Shown one piece after another: positions 14,701 to 29,389 of a DNA stretch of 64,000 nucleotides (position 1 is the stretch's first letter; each line of letters opens with the position of its first letter). The DNA is taken from positions 2,467,960-2,531,959 of the forward strand of contig VZSE01014389.1 of assembly GCA_013398275.1 (NCBI GenBank), written 5' to 3'. Below the pieces are notes generated by a model. That model was not told where the DNA came from, ran no database searches, and worked only from the letters and a program-made list of their open reading frames with translations. The stretch comes from Promerops cafer. Taxonomy: Eukaryota > Chordata > Aves > Passeriformes > Nectariniidae. Position numbers and translations under genes: made by a program.

Positions 14701-17700
14701 CCCTGGTTAAATTACTGTGCAATATTTCATGATACTGTGCATACATCCTTTGCAGACTCTGCTTTTACTCATGCACATTCCTGTAGCACCTACATGCAAA
14801 TCCTGCTCAGGCACAAAGTGTTTGAAGTGGAGAACAAAGGTCTCTCCACCCACCAGAAAGCCAGCAGGAGCTGAAATGCAGAGGACACACAGGTGTCTGT
14901 CTGACAGGCACTGTTGTCCATGTAGGGGTCACCAGCTGTGCAGAGGCACTCACCTACGAGGGTGGGTTTATGATTGCAGCATGGAGGGGAAATCGAGACT
15001 GCATGCAAGGAGATGGGCTGCTGCTCAGCAAGAAAACATGCTACCCTTGCCCAAAACTGGTGGTCTAAGTGACCAAGAGCAGTGACTTTTTGGGTAAAGG
15101 AAGATAACAGAAGGTTGAAACAAATGTGTATTGTTGGAAGAAGATTTTTATGCAGTACAGGGAATACTTATTAATCCTCCCACATAAAAATGCTTCCGTT
15201 TCATTAATCAAAAAGAGACAAGATGTTTAACAGTGAACCTAGACTTGGCTAGAATTGATTATGTCAACTCCACCTAATTTCTTTGTATACCAGACAACAA
15301 ATAGTTGCAAAAAAAGCAAATAAGTGGATGCCAAAAATCTTAACTTCATTACATCTTTTGATATTGTTTCACTATACATTTTGATTAGTAAACTAGAGAA
15401 GTGCAGTATAAATCAAAATAACAAATGAGTACAAAATATGAGGAAAAAAGTATTTTTACGAACAAAAACTTAAAGAGAGATCAAGACAAGTTTTGCAGGG
15501 GGCTGTCATCATTACAGCAATAATCACTGGTTTTAGTACTGATTTGGGTAGAGAAACAGAATGATTTTTTATATCTTTAGGCCACATTCGACTGGATAGA
15601 GCATTAGTGTACAGAACAACAGGTTAAAGACTTCCAAATGGTCTTACACTGGAGAGAGAGCCTGGTAAATACAGGAATGTTATTCATCAGGGACAACAGC
15701 AAGAAAGCACAACTCACCACAAAGCATTGCATGCACCAAAATTGCAAAATATATGGCTGGCTCTGCTACCCAAGGTCTCAGGGCCACTTGTGGATCCAAG
15801 ACATGAATCCACAGTATCACAACATTACGAAACGGTAACAGCCATATGGGGGCAAACAAACCAAATTACCAACTGCAAAGAGTTATGCCCAACACCAGCA
15901 AGGCCCCAATGGGATTCAACGGCCAACAAGAGAGGAGACCAACTTCAAAGAACAAGAATTGGCCTAGCAAGTATGACCTAAAAGGAGAATGAATGAACAA
16001 TCTTTATTAGTTAAGCAGACACCCTTAGGTAGAACTTAGTAACATCCTTGGGCAGCTAAAGCTTGTCACCAGAGGACAAGACAAAAACCTTTTTTCTCCT
16101 TGACCATGGCAGACATGGCAAGAAGTAAGAAGCTAAAACTGTTGCATGGAACATTTAGCAAAAACTTATAACTTAAAAGACAGATTAATACTGTCAAACA
16201 ATTAATAGCCAAGACTAAGACCACCAGTAATGTGACCTTTGAAAAGTTATACAACTGCTTGTCAATCACCAGTTTCAAAATCCAGCTTACAACTGAGGAA
16301 AAAAATACCAGTATGTCACCTCTACTCAAAGGTATTGGACAAGTATTTCAGTCACAAAACCTACCAAGGGTTCGTGCTACCAATCAGCTGAACAGCACAA
16401 GGACATTTAACTGCCTGTGTAGATCTGATGTCACATAAACAGAACTGTTTTTGCAACTCAGGCAACATCCACTTGGTCAAATCTTAGATACATTGAAAGG
16501 AAACACATGGAAAATGGCTGAACCATTTTCACTCCTTTTTCTGGTACTTGGAAATACACATTTCCATGCAGCACTACCACTTATTTGTACAGGGGAAAAA
16601 AGAAGCTTATATAAAACTGCAAGAAACATTCTTCAGCTGCAAGCTGTCTAAACAACCTCCAGAGCTGTGATTTAAACATGAGCCTCTGAAAAAAAAATAT
16701 GCTTTTCTTTTCCAATTTTTTTCTTGTATTTAAAATACGCTGACAGTATTTGGAAAGCCAGGGTTTAAGTATTCTTTATACATAGTTTTGGGGATATAGT
16801 TTTAGGGTATTATTAGCATATCCTTTCAGGCCTTTTTTTTGTCCAGGCTGATTGTCTACATGAGCACAACCAATTGGCTAACAGGTCAAAAAAATGTGTG
16901 TATTTATCAGAAAAAGGAGCAGAAACCATAGATTCAGAAGAAAAAGTAAGGGATCACATGGACAGACAGCCAACCACTCCTCTGAACATATGACTTTAAA
17001 TTTAAAAATAACAGGAAATTAGTTACAATGTCTGTAAAATTTCCACCTTTAGGATTGACCAGACACAAAAGCAAACCAGTCTACCCATCTCCAAACAAAT
17101 CCCACCCCTTCCCCAAAGTTGGGGTGATCTCATCCTTGGGGCATACAAGTTCCATCCATTCAGTTCCAAAACAGCATGATAAAAACTCATAGTGCAAAAA
17201 CCCTTTTTCCCTCAGTCTGGCTTTCTTGTAGTTTCTTTACTATAGCTCATACCTCCTTTTCAAGTTTTGCTCCTCCCAGGCAGTTTAAGTCTAGTAAGGC
17301 ACCAATAATTAAAATATGGGATTTCTCTTCTTAAATAGGTTAAAAATCCTTTTGAAAGAGATGTATAGCATTAGCATAACACAATTATCAATTTATTCCA
17401 CTTCTTGACTTCTCAATATTTTTCACATACCAAAAAAAAAAAATCTCCTTCTTACTGACTACATTTTCTATTCCCTAACTTCTAGCTGAAAAATGGAAAA
17501 CCATTCAGAATTTCACCAGACTGTTTTACAGCCTACAACTTAAGAGCCTCTGAACTGGAAAAAGAAAAGGGGTGGGGGGGCATGGGCTGAGGGGAGGTTG
17601 GGTGAGAGCAAGAAAAAAGCAAACAAGCAGAAAAAAAAAAGAGGTACAGATTTATTTAACAGCATTTGGCTGACAACATTTAGTGTGGGGGGGAGAAGCA

Positions 17701-18448
17701 CCCACAGTCTCAGAAGCTCATTCCAAGGAGAAAGGACTTTACCAGCTCATGAAAATAGCAGCTAATAAAAATATGTCTTAAAAAACATTTAAATCTAGGC
17801 AAGATTTCAACCGGAAACCATAATGGTTACATTTTTTATTTAGTACTTTGAAAGCACAGTTATAGCTCCTTGGCAAAACCCTCAGTCCATTCCCAACAAA
17901 ATCAGTAGCAAAATTTCCACTAACTCACATGATGGGAGTAATGGCCACAGCCTACAAACCAGACAGAATCTACTGTAAATATGCTTTTAATTTGAAAACC
18001 CTACTATAGAAAAGATAACTGATAACCCTTAAATTGCAGAAGTTTTCTCTTCTATCAAAGAGCTATTTATCCAGCAACATATAATTACATATTCTGTAGG
18101 TCTCACCCTCAAGCAGCTAATGAGCAGACCACAAGAAAGTATAGCAAGACAAAAATTCAATTCTATAGTCTGTTCAAGTTTTAGTTTTAGGGGTTTTTGT
18201 AATGCTTTTAAATATTCATACATGCCCCTAAACCCATGTAATATTAAAGCCATAAATATTTCTCTGTTAACTTATTACTGTCCATGAGTTAAACATAACC
18301 ACTAATAGATAATTACTAACCAGGTAACTATCTGAAAGAGTCTAGAGAAAATTAGGGGGTTTTTTTGTAAATGGAACACTTAGCAAGACAAACACATATG
18401 AAAATAAAGGAAGAGAGATCAAAAAGAGAAGGAGGAACAGAAAAAAAA
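11758..18448 (-). other. SAMD5: SAMD5 intron 1 (middle part); no gene recognised
   Basis: AT-rich unique sequence. Homopolymer A runs occur near 11823, 12815 and 17430, and a pyrimidine-rich patch lies at 13938-14000. Short open frames on both strands show no domain, start context or splice pattern that would support a gene. Confidence 0.55.
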
Positions 18449-18499
18449 GGGGGGGGGGGGGGGGGGGGNNNNNNNNNGGGGGGGGGGGGGGGGGGGGGG
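18449..18499. repeat. Poly-G tract with an internal assembly gap
   Basis: Twenty G (18449-18468), nine n (18469-18477) and twenty-two G (18478-18499). It is flanked by an A8 run on the left and a GCAGCAGAAG plus A-rich segment on the right. The gap lies wholly within the homopolymer, so the true tract length is unknown. The poly-proline and poly-glycine reading frames across it are artefacts. Confidence 0.9.
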
Positions 18500-21400
18500 C
18501 AGCAGAAGAAAAAAAAAACAACCAAAGAGCACATAAGTTCTGGGAGCAGCTGTATAAAGTAGAAAGTGCTAACAGCCAAGTCATTCTGAAAGTCATTTTT
18601 AGGATGCCAACTCTAGTTTAGAGCAGAATTTAGGTACCATTATTGATTTGAAGGCAAACCAATGCTAGCACTTATCTAGAAATAACACATCTTGAAAACT
18701 GTCAATCAGAAATCTACGAACTGAAAACTATCAAGTACATGAAGCATATATTCATACTGCACAAACTATCAGGAAAAACCACAACAAAAAAAGGAAGATT
18801 TTAAAGTTCGAATTTGCTAAGTAAAAGTATCACATTGTTTTTGTCTAGTTGTATGGCAAATTCAAATTAGAGAAAGACATTTTTCCACGGTAAACATGAC
18901 AAGAGATAAAAGAAGAAAAATAAGCTCTTGAAATCCTTTCACTACCTTCACCTTGAATTTAATTCATATTCCTGGTAAGTACAAAGCTGCTATTTATTAT
19001 TGAGAAGATGATACTCATTTCCTCGTCCCTGTAGGAAGAAATATGCTCAGCACAAAGGAATTTCTGCCTTATTTTCCAAAATGAGATCAATAATATTAAC
19101 TATTACATCAATTTCAGCCACTGAGAGGTCTATAAAACAAGTTCTGTGAAAACCTAGACAAAACCATGCTTCTTCCAAACCCATCACACACATATAGAGG
19201 AAGGATATACTGCAATAGCTTATTTCCTGATAGACACCATAGGAATTGATTTAATGAATCCAGTGGTTGCATAAGCAGTTCATTTTAATATACATAAGTT
19301 AAGAATATAAATTCTCTTTTAAGTGTATTTCCAGCTCTAAGATGAAATAATTCCTTAGGGAAATACCTCAATCCTTTACAACTTCTTATAGAGGTGAATT
19401 AATCCCCTCTACAGAAGACTCATAGGAAAGACACCCAATTTCATAAGTGACGCAATGTTTCGTAAAAAGCACAACACTAGTACATACTTGCTATAGTATC
19501 AGTATAAGACAACATCCACAAGAGATTCAGACCTCTTACTATGATAATCTCAGCTTTCAATGACACGCATAAAACTTACCTATGACAAGAGTCATTGCAG
19601 GTAAAACTCCCTCAAAAAAAAATACCCCTACATGGCTCAAGGTTATGCAGTACTACTCATATTTATAGAGGTAAATGAGCACTGAGGCCACCAGCCTGGG
19701 AGCATTCAGGAGCAAGCCTGGATCAGCTGATTTCCATTGCTGCCTGATAGCAAATAAGCTCCCTTCCTTTCACTGGATGGCACATGCATGCCTTTCTATC
19801 AAAGAGAACAAAAAAATTTCCTGGGGAACTATTGCATCAGGACCCAAAACACTACTGAAAAGAGACTTTTTCAAAATTGCTTCAAACTAGGAGTTTTTAG
19901 ACCACGACCCCGAGAAATACTGAAGAATTTTGCCTTAACCTTTGCTAGAGATACAAATGTTACTTCTTGAAGAGATATAAAATGAGGGACTGGGGGGTTT
20001 GCTTGGTTTTGACGTTACTGGCAATGACACACACACATTATATCACTTCTAATCATTGGCTCTATGAAGTATGTCCCTACTGAGTGTAATTTTTAGAGCT
20101 GGACAGAAACCAGCTAGAAGTATTCTTGTCAGACTTCCTCTTGCTCCATCCTACTCCACAAACTACAGAGCATTATTTTTAACATTGTGCAAATACTAAG
20201 TGCATGTGAAAATGCTCTCTCTGAAATGCCCTCCTGGCAAAATCTTATTTGGAAGCTATCATAGGAAAGTCCAATAACTTTTCTTCACGTGAAAACAGCA
20301 GGTTAAATCAAAATTACTCTTTAGTACCATTTCCTTATTTTTTATTTTCTCCTCTTTTAAGTGTTAACACCTTAAAAGGAACAAATCTTCTTGGTTAGCA
20401 AGTTCAATTTCCACCATTAGTTTCTACAGGTTAGTGTTTTAAAATGAGATCCCCTTCTGACGTTTGGTATGATGTGAGAAGGAATGCAGACTCAGAGGCT
20501 GAAATAGCCATTTGCCCTTATATTAAGGTCAAAATTTTTAGCTTAGGAACTAGCACATGAAGACCTATGGTAGTCTTGATGATTGTTTATTCTGGTACTT
20601 TTCATTTCCTAATTGCAGAAAAACCTCTTCTAAACTAATAGCTGGATATTTAGGGGGAAACCTTAACTACGAGGTAAACAAGAGGTCAGAGGTGCATTTG
20701 TATAAAAATTCTTAATGCAGTGCAATAGAAGCAGTTATAAGTAGAAAAGGTTTAAATAAAATTTCAATAAAAACATTTTGGCAAACAAAAAACAACTGGA
20801 CAAGGATTCAGAGATGCTGCAATTAGGAGCAATTATTAAGATCCTATTATTTAAACTCAAAAATTATGCAAAAAGAAAAGCCTTTCAAAATTTTTGCATT
20901 GAAGGCATTTTGCATTGAGGTTACTACTTATTTTTTTAAGAATACATTGAGTCCTGCTTCAAAAAGACCAAACCATACAGCAGTTCAAAAGCTATTATAC
21001 ATCCTCCTTTTCCTAGGTATATCCCTTCTTTCTGCCACAAAACTGGGGCTGGAGGGACTTTGGATGACTGCTGCTTGTGGCGGTTTTAAGACTGAAATTT
21101 TTAACATCAAAGTTTAGAGCTTTTGTTTTAGGAGAACAATCTGGGTTCAGCCACCTGTGTAAGGAAGTGGGAAGGCAGCTGGGACGCTGAGCACAATGGG
21201 CAGAGAAGTGATTGCCCCCCCGCTCTCCTAAGTGGGAAAGTTTCTCTTCTGATTAGAACATAAGGGAGGAAAGAGAAAGCTCCAAATAGCAGCCTGGGAC
21301 ACTGGGCAGCAGAGAGGGAGATGGAATGAGACTCATACAGAACGTAGATTAGGAGAAAAAAATGTTAGGGAGACCAAAGGCAAAAGATGTATATTCTTGT

Positions 21401-24400
21401 GGGGGAAAGAGATTGCTTTTAGGGAAGGAGATAGTGTATCTTGAGGCAGATTTAGGGGAGATGATTTAGGAGAAGTCAGGGAATGGGTAGCTCTGGCATA
21501 CACAGAAGGCTCTGAGACAGCAGGTTTGGGAAATGTGGAGCCCAAAGGACAGGAGCTTGCTAGTGCAGAGGTACCACTTCCAGCAAACTTCTCTATCCAT
21601 AAACTAAGGACACTGATGCAAAAAAGGCACACACTCCTAGTTTTGTCTGGAGGTTGTTTTGTTTTTTCCTCTATGGAATATTAACTTACTAAGTTTTTGG
21701 TTTATACTGGCTTTTGGCCTTCTTCACAGCATGAATAGCCTAGTTCCAGATCTCAGTCACTGAAGTTCTCAATGCCTTTTTCTCCTAATAAAAATATTTC
21801 CTTCTGTGCATGTGAAAGCACGGCCAAGTGGCCACTTAACTAACTCTGGGAAAAAAAAAATAGGACAAGCTTTCCTTAGTCCCTGAATGAAAGGCAAGGG
21901 TTTTTTCCCAGCCTAATAGCTCTTTTCTTAACCAGGCCTAGTTTACTGTGTGTTTTTTGAGGCACAGACATCAGAACCAGACTTAGTTTCCCGAAAAGAT
22001 TGACATTATGTGCAGTGATAACACCACATGCCTGCATCAGGGTGTGTTTCCTCAAAACTAATACAATTATTCTGGGAAAAACCCCAAACATGTAGAAGAC
22101 ATATGTTTGAACCTGCCTATAAGGTTTATTTGCCATATATTATTGCTATTTCTCCCTGATTTTAAGCTACTGAGAGGACAGCTGTAAACAACTATGTTAA
22201 CTCCAACCATTACACATTAGTGGAGATTTCAGAGAATATTTACCAAACATTTATTCTAGCACAGACCTGTAAGATCTATGTTCAAAAGTCTGCCTCACTA
22301 CTATTTGAGCTGTTAATGGTGATACTTGAAGCTCTGGAAAGTTCTGATTTTTTTTTATGCTACTGTTGTATTTGCCGTTCTAAACTCATGTAATCCTGTT
22401 CTTGTCCACCACCACAATTACAGCCCATAAGGGTATGCTTGCTGGTTGATTTAAATTTGAACACCTCACTCAAAAAAGCAGCATCAAATGAAATCCCTGG
22501 CAAAACCCCCACTGACTTCACTGGGAATGAGACCAACTGGAAGAACAGGGCTCCTGTGAGAGGCATGAATCACTGTCATTCCCATCCTGCTGAGTTTGTG
22601 AGAATGAAGATGAGATACTATTTGAAGGCCCTTCTACTTGTGTTTCATGTGACACGCCACTTCTTTTTTGTTTTGCAAAATCACAAGGAAAGTTTTTTTA
22701 CTATCTGCAAGTAACAAACTGAAGAGGCTGGATGAGTCACTGGAGACAGCTTTGGGCCAGCTTGGCTCATAGACTGCTGGTGTCATGAAAGGTTCACCCG
22801 ATTCTCCCCTTCCTGCTGCACAGCCATTCCCAAAATAACGTGGCAGTGCTAAACATAGCCATGTCGTCCTCTTTTAATAAAAGAGGATTCCTGCAGGGTG
22901 CACAAGCCACCACATTTGTCAAGATAAGCACATCAATATGAGATGTCATATTAGCCTAGACAAAGAGATTGAACAGATAGCTTTGTCAAACCCCAAGCAG
23001 AGGGGCTCATTCAAACTGACAAAGCAAGAAATTCAAACACTGAACCTACATTCTAGTATTAACACATTCCATCCTCTTCTGCTGTAGAAGAGTCTCAAAC
23101 CAGTAAGCGAGTTCCTGTAAGTGATATAATAAATTTACTCCTAATCTACAATAATAGTATTCCTGTCAATTCAAAGCTCTCTGCTGCACTTTTCAAAAAC
23201 TCTGTTAGTATGTTTCAGGTTATGTATGGAACTATACACCTTAGTGGATAGGGACCCTTCAGAATGACATATTCACACGGTATAACTAACATGGAGAATT
23301 AACAAGCATAACTAATTGCCATGCAGCAAGGCCACCAGTTATTCCTTGATCACTTTTCTGTCACTTACACGTAAGGAAGTTTACTCTTAATCCTAAGGCA
23401 ATAGACAAAGACACTGCAGCAGTGGGTCCCAGTGCCTCATCTGTCTAAAATCTCTCATGACTTTAAACAAATTCTTCAATTCCATGTCAGAAATCAGGGA
23501 CACAGCTGCCCTATACATTATGAAATATGTGAGATATTCATATTGGCCATAAGCAAAACAAGAAACATGGCTCAAAAGATTATTTCTTTGGTAAGAAATT
23601 ATCTTGGTTTTTTTTGTATTCCACATGCCTAATTGTGTGTATGGGCTTCATCATCCTACATATGGCAGAGACAGAAGCTCTGGGGGTGGGGTTATCAACA
23701 CAAATATTTTCCTTAAAATGCATTTACTTTTCAGAAAGACTTATGATCACCAAATTTTCTTAAAACAAGACAGGTTATCAGTGTGTGGGAGTGAAACCAT
23801 GAGACAGACTTTTGTCACACTGCTGGTAGTGTCCCTGTTGAGGTGCAGTATTTACACATAACCCCACATTAGGTGGGAAAAACCAGTTCAGCTTTGCACT
23901 ACAGAGCTCTGACTGAATCCAGTCCTCTGGGGGAAGCAAAAAGCCCTCAAGAAACTGCCAGAGACTAGGCATTTCTCTTGTCCCAGGAACTTTTAAGTTT
24001 AGCTTTTCCTTCAAACTTAGAGCCTTGTGGAGGATGCAGGAAGGATTCCCCTTGCAGGGCACCTGCTCAGTCCCGCACAGCTCCTCTGCCAGCCCACACC
24101 ACGATAAGAGCTCAGCAGTTACTCTTAACACAATCGTGGAAAGGGGGCAAGAAAGCTGTGGAGTTGATACTATCCTCTCTCAGGACTGCACCTATAACGT
24201 ACCCTAATGAGATCTTCCCTCCCCTCTTAAATTAAAAATATTGAAACCTATGAAGATTTGCATTCAACATTTCCAGAGGAGACTGAATACACTTTAAAAT
24301 ATTCAGGAACAATTCAAATGCAAATACAATATACTCCTGTATTGTTCATATTCTGCAACATTTTGCTTTAATGGGCTGATTGGAAGTAGATCTTTTTCAG

Positions 24401-27400
24401 TTTGTTTTTTGTGAGTTTAATAAACCGGGACTTTGAAACAGCTGCCAAATATATGAGGTGCTATGTTTTCTTTAAAAGAAAACAGAGTTGTGAAGTCAAA
24501 GGCAAATCCAGTGGTATCTTATATAAAATACCTTTTCACTTCCTGAACATTGCCTGTAGCTTTGCTAATTTATTGCCATGAAAATATTGTTACTACTTAA
24601 TGCACTAGTACTTCTGTCAATAGGCAGCTTTCCCCAAGGCATATTTGAGAACGCTCTGCTAATCAGAGTTGATGCAGTTATTCTAAAGCAGCCAGGTCTT
24701 TAGAAAAAGGTTCATGTTTAATTCCAGTATAGGTGAGTGTTGCCATTTCTTCAAAGCACAATATTTTTAATTTGCTGAATTCACTTCTGTAGATATCTAA
24801 AGTGCTGATTACATTATCCAGCCCCAGCTTGAGCCAGTGTTTTCAGTATTGCTGGCACCTTTACCTCTTACAATTTAACTTATGTGAAATATTCCTCATT
24901 TTGTAGTGGCAAGGATTAAACAAAGACTTAATCAGAACCACAAATCTGTGCTATATTATCAGCACATAACTTAAAAAGAATGTGTTTGGGTGTTTAAGCA
25001 GATACTCACTTGGATCTGACTTTTTACTTTTCTACATCTGCTTGAACTCTTGAGATTATGATCTCATGCATCTGAATTTTTAGTGTTTGTTTTCCAAGCA
25101 TGCTGATAATCATGAAGAACACAGTGAGTGACAATGAGGTCACGTACATGTACATATGTCACACTACAGTTTTATTCTCTCTAATAAATATTGAAATCTC
25201 CATGACTATAACTTCACTGAGGCTAAGCAAATCATCTTAATTGGAGTGGGAGATTTAATGCATGTATGTTTTTAATGTACTTGCAATTCTTTGCAGATGA
25301 AAAACTGAATAAAGTTCTCCAAGAAACAGGTCAGGCAATTTATTTCAATTAGAAATAATAATGAAATTCCAGTAAACTATTAAATGTCACTTAATCTATA
25401 TTCAAGATAAATAGAGTACTAAATTTCTCTTGGCATGTTCCACAACAAGGTACCCTACTTGTCTTTTTATTGACAAAATTGAATGCTCCTCTGCTCTCTC
25501 TTCCACAGTGCCATTTAGTGACTTTACTCCTGCTCAAACCCAGCATGGGTATTATCCATTTTGGAATAAGCCCACCAAAGAAAGAAGTGGTTTTGTGTGG
25601 AGTTAATGGCTATACTTCTCATATCCAGTTGATTCAGGTCAGTGCTGCATTTTCCTTCATTCACCTTCACTGTAATGCAGGGGGTCTGCTCATTTTGGTT
25701 TCCTTCTGCCATCAATTCATTCCCCAAAACTTCTATGGGGCAAAAGACTGTTAAAAGTCTTTCTACACTGGGCATAATTCACGTCCTAATTAACAACAGA
25801 ATTATAACCATCAAAGATAATTTTTTGAGCAGCTAGATATTTCAAGATGACAAGATATTTCACTTGACCATGGGCTCGTTTGAAGGGCATTAAATCCCAT
25901 CAACTCCACAAGAAGTTTCTTAGACATGTGAGACTCGTAAGGCTACCAGCCAGCAATAGCAAGTTTAGTAAACAAACCAAAACAGAAGGCTTTGAGTACT
26001 ATGGAGCATTACCAACATGGAACAAAATCTGACTCCTGTAGAGTTCTCCTCAGTTACAGTTACGTTCCTTGGTTTACCTGAAATACACATAGGATGCAAT
26101 ATAAGGAGGTGAGGCCTCATTCAAATTCTCCATGGAAATAATCACGATGGCTTATGATAATTCTCTGTGTCTGCAGTCACCCACACACATGGCTTCAATT
26201 CCAAGTCTGCACGTATTTTAAGGGATTTATATTAAGCTCTGCTAAGTAGCTGTTAGCCATTTCTGCTGACTGTAATCAAACTAAGTCAAACTAAAATTTA
26301 CCATAGCAATAGATTTCTATTCTACCCACTCTGTTGTTCCACCTTTCATCTGAAACTACAGCAAAAAGACAGCAAAAGGATGTTTTTAACATCTCCATAG
26401 CCACATCCAATATTCATTTTTGATCTTTTGACACGTTTACAGTTCAGCCAGCTAGCAAAAGGCTCTGAAGAAGCCAGAGGAGCAACACTTCCAGTTCTCA
26501 GGGATGTTTTAAAATAAAACACCAAATCTTGCTTGAGAACTTCTTAACTGAATCCAAGAAGTACTCCTCAAGAAACAAACGAAATGCATATACATATGTA
26601 CACGTACTTACATATACACACCAGCAGGCTCCTCCTTTCATAGATATTAAGCTCTATGCATAGATATTAAGAAGAAAAGATGGCATTCTCCATGTAAGCC
26701 ATGGAAGTGGAAGACTAGTATGCAACTCAGCGTAACCAGAAATGCAAACAGATATCGAATAGGTCAGTGGTCTACTGACTCACTCCAGAATGTCCACATG
26801 ACAAGGATGAGTGGTAAATGTATACAAAAAAACATGACATAAACTTCAAATTGATTCTTTAATGCTGTGTGCTGCACAAAATACATTCAGTTTCTTTTGA
26901 CATGCAGAAGCCTGTATGCTATATATTCTATATTAAAACTCTAATGCTTAAATTATACCCACAATTTTCTAAAGTTTGGCTTTGTTGGTTTTTTTAGGTT
27001 TTGTTGGGTCTTTTTTTAAGAGGCACAGGCTCTTTCCCAGATGCAAAAATAAAGTATTTAATCTTTCTTGCTCTAAACAACATCCAATGAATAATGTACA
27101 GTGACGTGATCTTTTGCTATTCACTTTAAGCCATTTTGAAGATAGATTGCTATGGTGGGTGGTATTCAGAATAATGCATGTTGAGCAACACACACTCAAA
27201 TCTTGCCAGCTTTATGGTTTCTTACAACATGCTACAATGTGAAGTGATTCACACTGAGAAGAGAGAATTTTTTTTCTGTTACTGCAAAAAAATGATGTTG
27301 TATGCATTTATTTTCCAAAATAAATACATTGACACCGCAGCCTGAAATAAAACTAGGAAAGTAAACTTTGTTTCTCTTTTTATTTCAAATTACTACATTT

Positions 27401-27592
27401 AGATTTAAAACAATTAAAGCTGAGAGATACTTTCTGGGTAAGGCAAGCTTGTCCTGACAGTTAATCCACATTATTATCAAACCCATCAAATTAAACTAAA
27501 GTGAGCTAAAGAAAAAATCAATGCCAAGGATTTGAACTGCCTTGATGTCATATGCTGCCATCTTATAAATTTTACAATTCCTGTGGAAGAGT
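18500..27592 (-). other. SAMD5: SAMD5 intron 1 (continued); no gene recognised
   Basis: Mostly AT-rich unique sequence. A somewhat GC-richer patch at about 21120-21560 and another at 22730-22830 show no recognised repeat. A 20-base-period duplication lies at 26639-26671. No coding exon or RNA gene could be identified. Confidence 0.55.
26639..26671. repeat. Short tandem duplication, period 20
   Basis: CATAGATATTAAG occurs at 26639-26651 and again at 26659-26671, separated by CTCTATG. It follows a TA/CA-rich stretch of alternating purine and pyrimidine at about 26585-26622. Confidence 0.8.
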
Positions 27593-27715
27593 ATCATAGA
27601 ATCATTTAAGTTGGAAAAGACCTTTAAGACCACTGAGTCTATCCATTACCCAGCACTGCCAAGTCTGCCACTAAAGCATGTCCCGAAGTGCCACTTCTAC
27701 ACAACTTTAAAGTAC
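27593..27715 (-). mobile_element. CR1 LINE, short 3' fragment
   Basis: The plus strand reads ATCATAGAATCATTTAAG, then GTTGGAAAAGACCTTTAAGA and CCACTGAGTCTATCC. CACTAAAGCATGTCCCGAAG and TGCCACTTCTACACA follow. This is the reverse complement of a CR1 3' end, of a different subtype from the copy at 11431. About 120 bases remain. It lies within SAMD5 intron 1 in the same orientation as the gene. Confidence 0.93.
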
Positions 27716-29259
27716 CACAGAGAGAAGGCAGATCATCAACTTGGAAAGACTGAACTGGTAACTACGAACACACACAAAGTCAAAAGGAACAAGTGAAACA
27801 TAGCTGTGGAGGTGGTAATGTGGTGCAGCTACACTGACAAGCCAGAACTTCCACGGAATTTCTTTGCTATCAGACATGTAATGATAATTTCAATCTAATG
27901 AGGCCTTACTCCAAATGGTGGGGGAAAAAAATCTCTGCAAAATAACAGTACTGATACAGTAACTTTTGGAAGATGCTGTACTTAGACTACAAGTTTGTGA
28001 ATGTTAAATTTGACATAATGTCTCTGACCATGTCATCAGCCAGAAGCCCAGGAAAAGGGAGCAAATAAATATCCCAAACCAGATAACTGTGCTGTACTTG
28101 AGAAGTGACTACGTGCCTCTGTCACCGAGATATTAATAAACTGGAATACTGAAATTTGCAGTTTTATTATCTGCACCTTCACAATGTTATCCAAGTTGAA
28201 TTTTACCCATTATCCTCACACCCATGTCCGTGACAGCAGATAATACATTCTCAATTTTAATTCCTCAGATTTCTTTAAACCCAGACTTGCAGCCCTCCCC
28301 ATGACCTTGCTTCCATACATTCATAAGCATTTCAGAGAGAAAAAGTACCCACAAGTTTAAGGCCAACATCAACTGCTCAGTCTTTCTGAAAAATGAGACT
28401 TCAAATCATTGAACAAAATATAGGCAACTTGGGTCATCAAACTACTCTGAAGCACTTCACTCTGAACTCTTAAATCCCCATGCATTATAATACCTTAGTT
28501 TCTTTCACAAATAATTTTCTTCTCCATGGTATTATTCATTTTATTCTATTGTTTTACTTATTCTGCATATTACATTTTCAGCAGGAAACCTACCAAAAAT
28601 TTCAGACAAAACAATTTCAAACTTCCAAAACTGATAAAACTTACATTATAACTTTTCAAAAGATAATAATTAGGTAAACACTGTGACTTTATCAGACTGG
28701 AATGGACTCTTCTGAGATGTACCCTTTTCTGGTCTTTCAGCAGAATGTGCATCCTGGAGATTGACTGACCTGTGCTGGAGCAGCTGATGAATAGTTTTGA
28801 CATTCACCAGTCACTACCATCTTCCAGCAAATAAATCCAGGCAACAGTTGGATTCAGCTGCTGGAGTTCTTCCTCCAGCCAGATAACCACTTGTTTCAGG
28901 AACCATTTCACCAACAGAAACTGACTAAATACAGGACCACTAGCAAAAGATGAGAGAAGCCATCCCTCCTGAACACAATGGAAAAGTTTCACAGACAAGA
29001 CAAAGAAACGCCCAAATCATTAAGACCATCCTGTCAATTTTCACTTTCCCACCTCAAACTAAACCAGACCAAAAGAACCAGTTAATGAAAAAAAGGGGAG
29101 GCAAAACCAAAACACAGCACCATGCCATACCACCAATGCCAAAAAGTGCTGGTGCATCTGACCTTTGTTGGCTCCACTATTCTTCACACCTTGCTGGTGC
29201 TCAATCCCTACCATATTCCCCTCCAAAACGCCATTGGCACAACTGGAGAAACTCAGCAC
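27716..29259 (-). other. SAMD5: SAMD5 intron 1, promoter-proximal part; no gene recognised
   Basis: AT-rich until about 29100, then GC content climbs into the CpG island. An open frame at 28950-29399 on the plus strand is created by the rising GC content and runs over the SAMD5 splice donor in antisense. It has no recognisable domain. Confidence 0.55.
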
Positions 29260-29380
29260 CGGTACATGGCAGAGGCGGGACCAGGCCCTGCTGGACCCCC
29301 CATCTCCAGCCCAGCCGCCCCGCTACTCCTCCACACCCGACAGCCACGGCTCCTCCTGGGGTGGCGGCCGGCGGGGACCC

Positions 29381-29389
29381 TCTTACCTT
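29381..29389 (-). other. SAMD5: Splice donor of SAMD5 intron 1
   Basis: Read on the minus strand the junction is AAG|GTAAGA, a near-perfect vertebrate donor. It lies immediately after the conserved KPPYSNK segment and leaves the frame in phase 0. This is where the SAMD5 coding sequence is expected to be interrupted, so everything at lower coordinates is read as intron. Confidence 0.9.

Noticed and set aside
18342..18596. Poly-proline and poly-glycine frames
   Set aside because: They arise from the G homopolymer and its gap.
22730..22800. Minus-strand YEPSWPKAVSS, loosely like the expected SAMD5 terminal exon (YLMNWPKSS)
   Set aside because: Only a few residues match, and there is no convincing acceptor at the right place or matching upstream residues. 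Probably coincidence.
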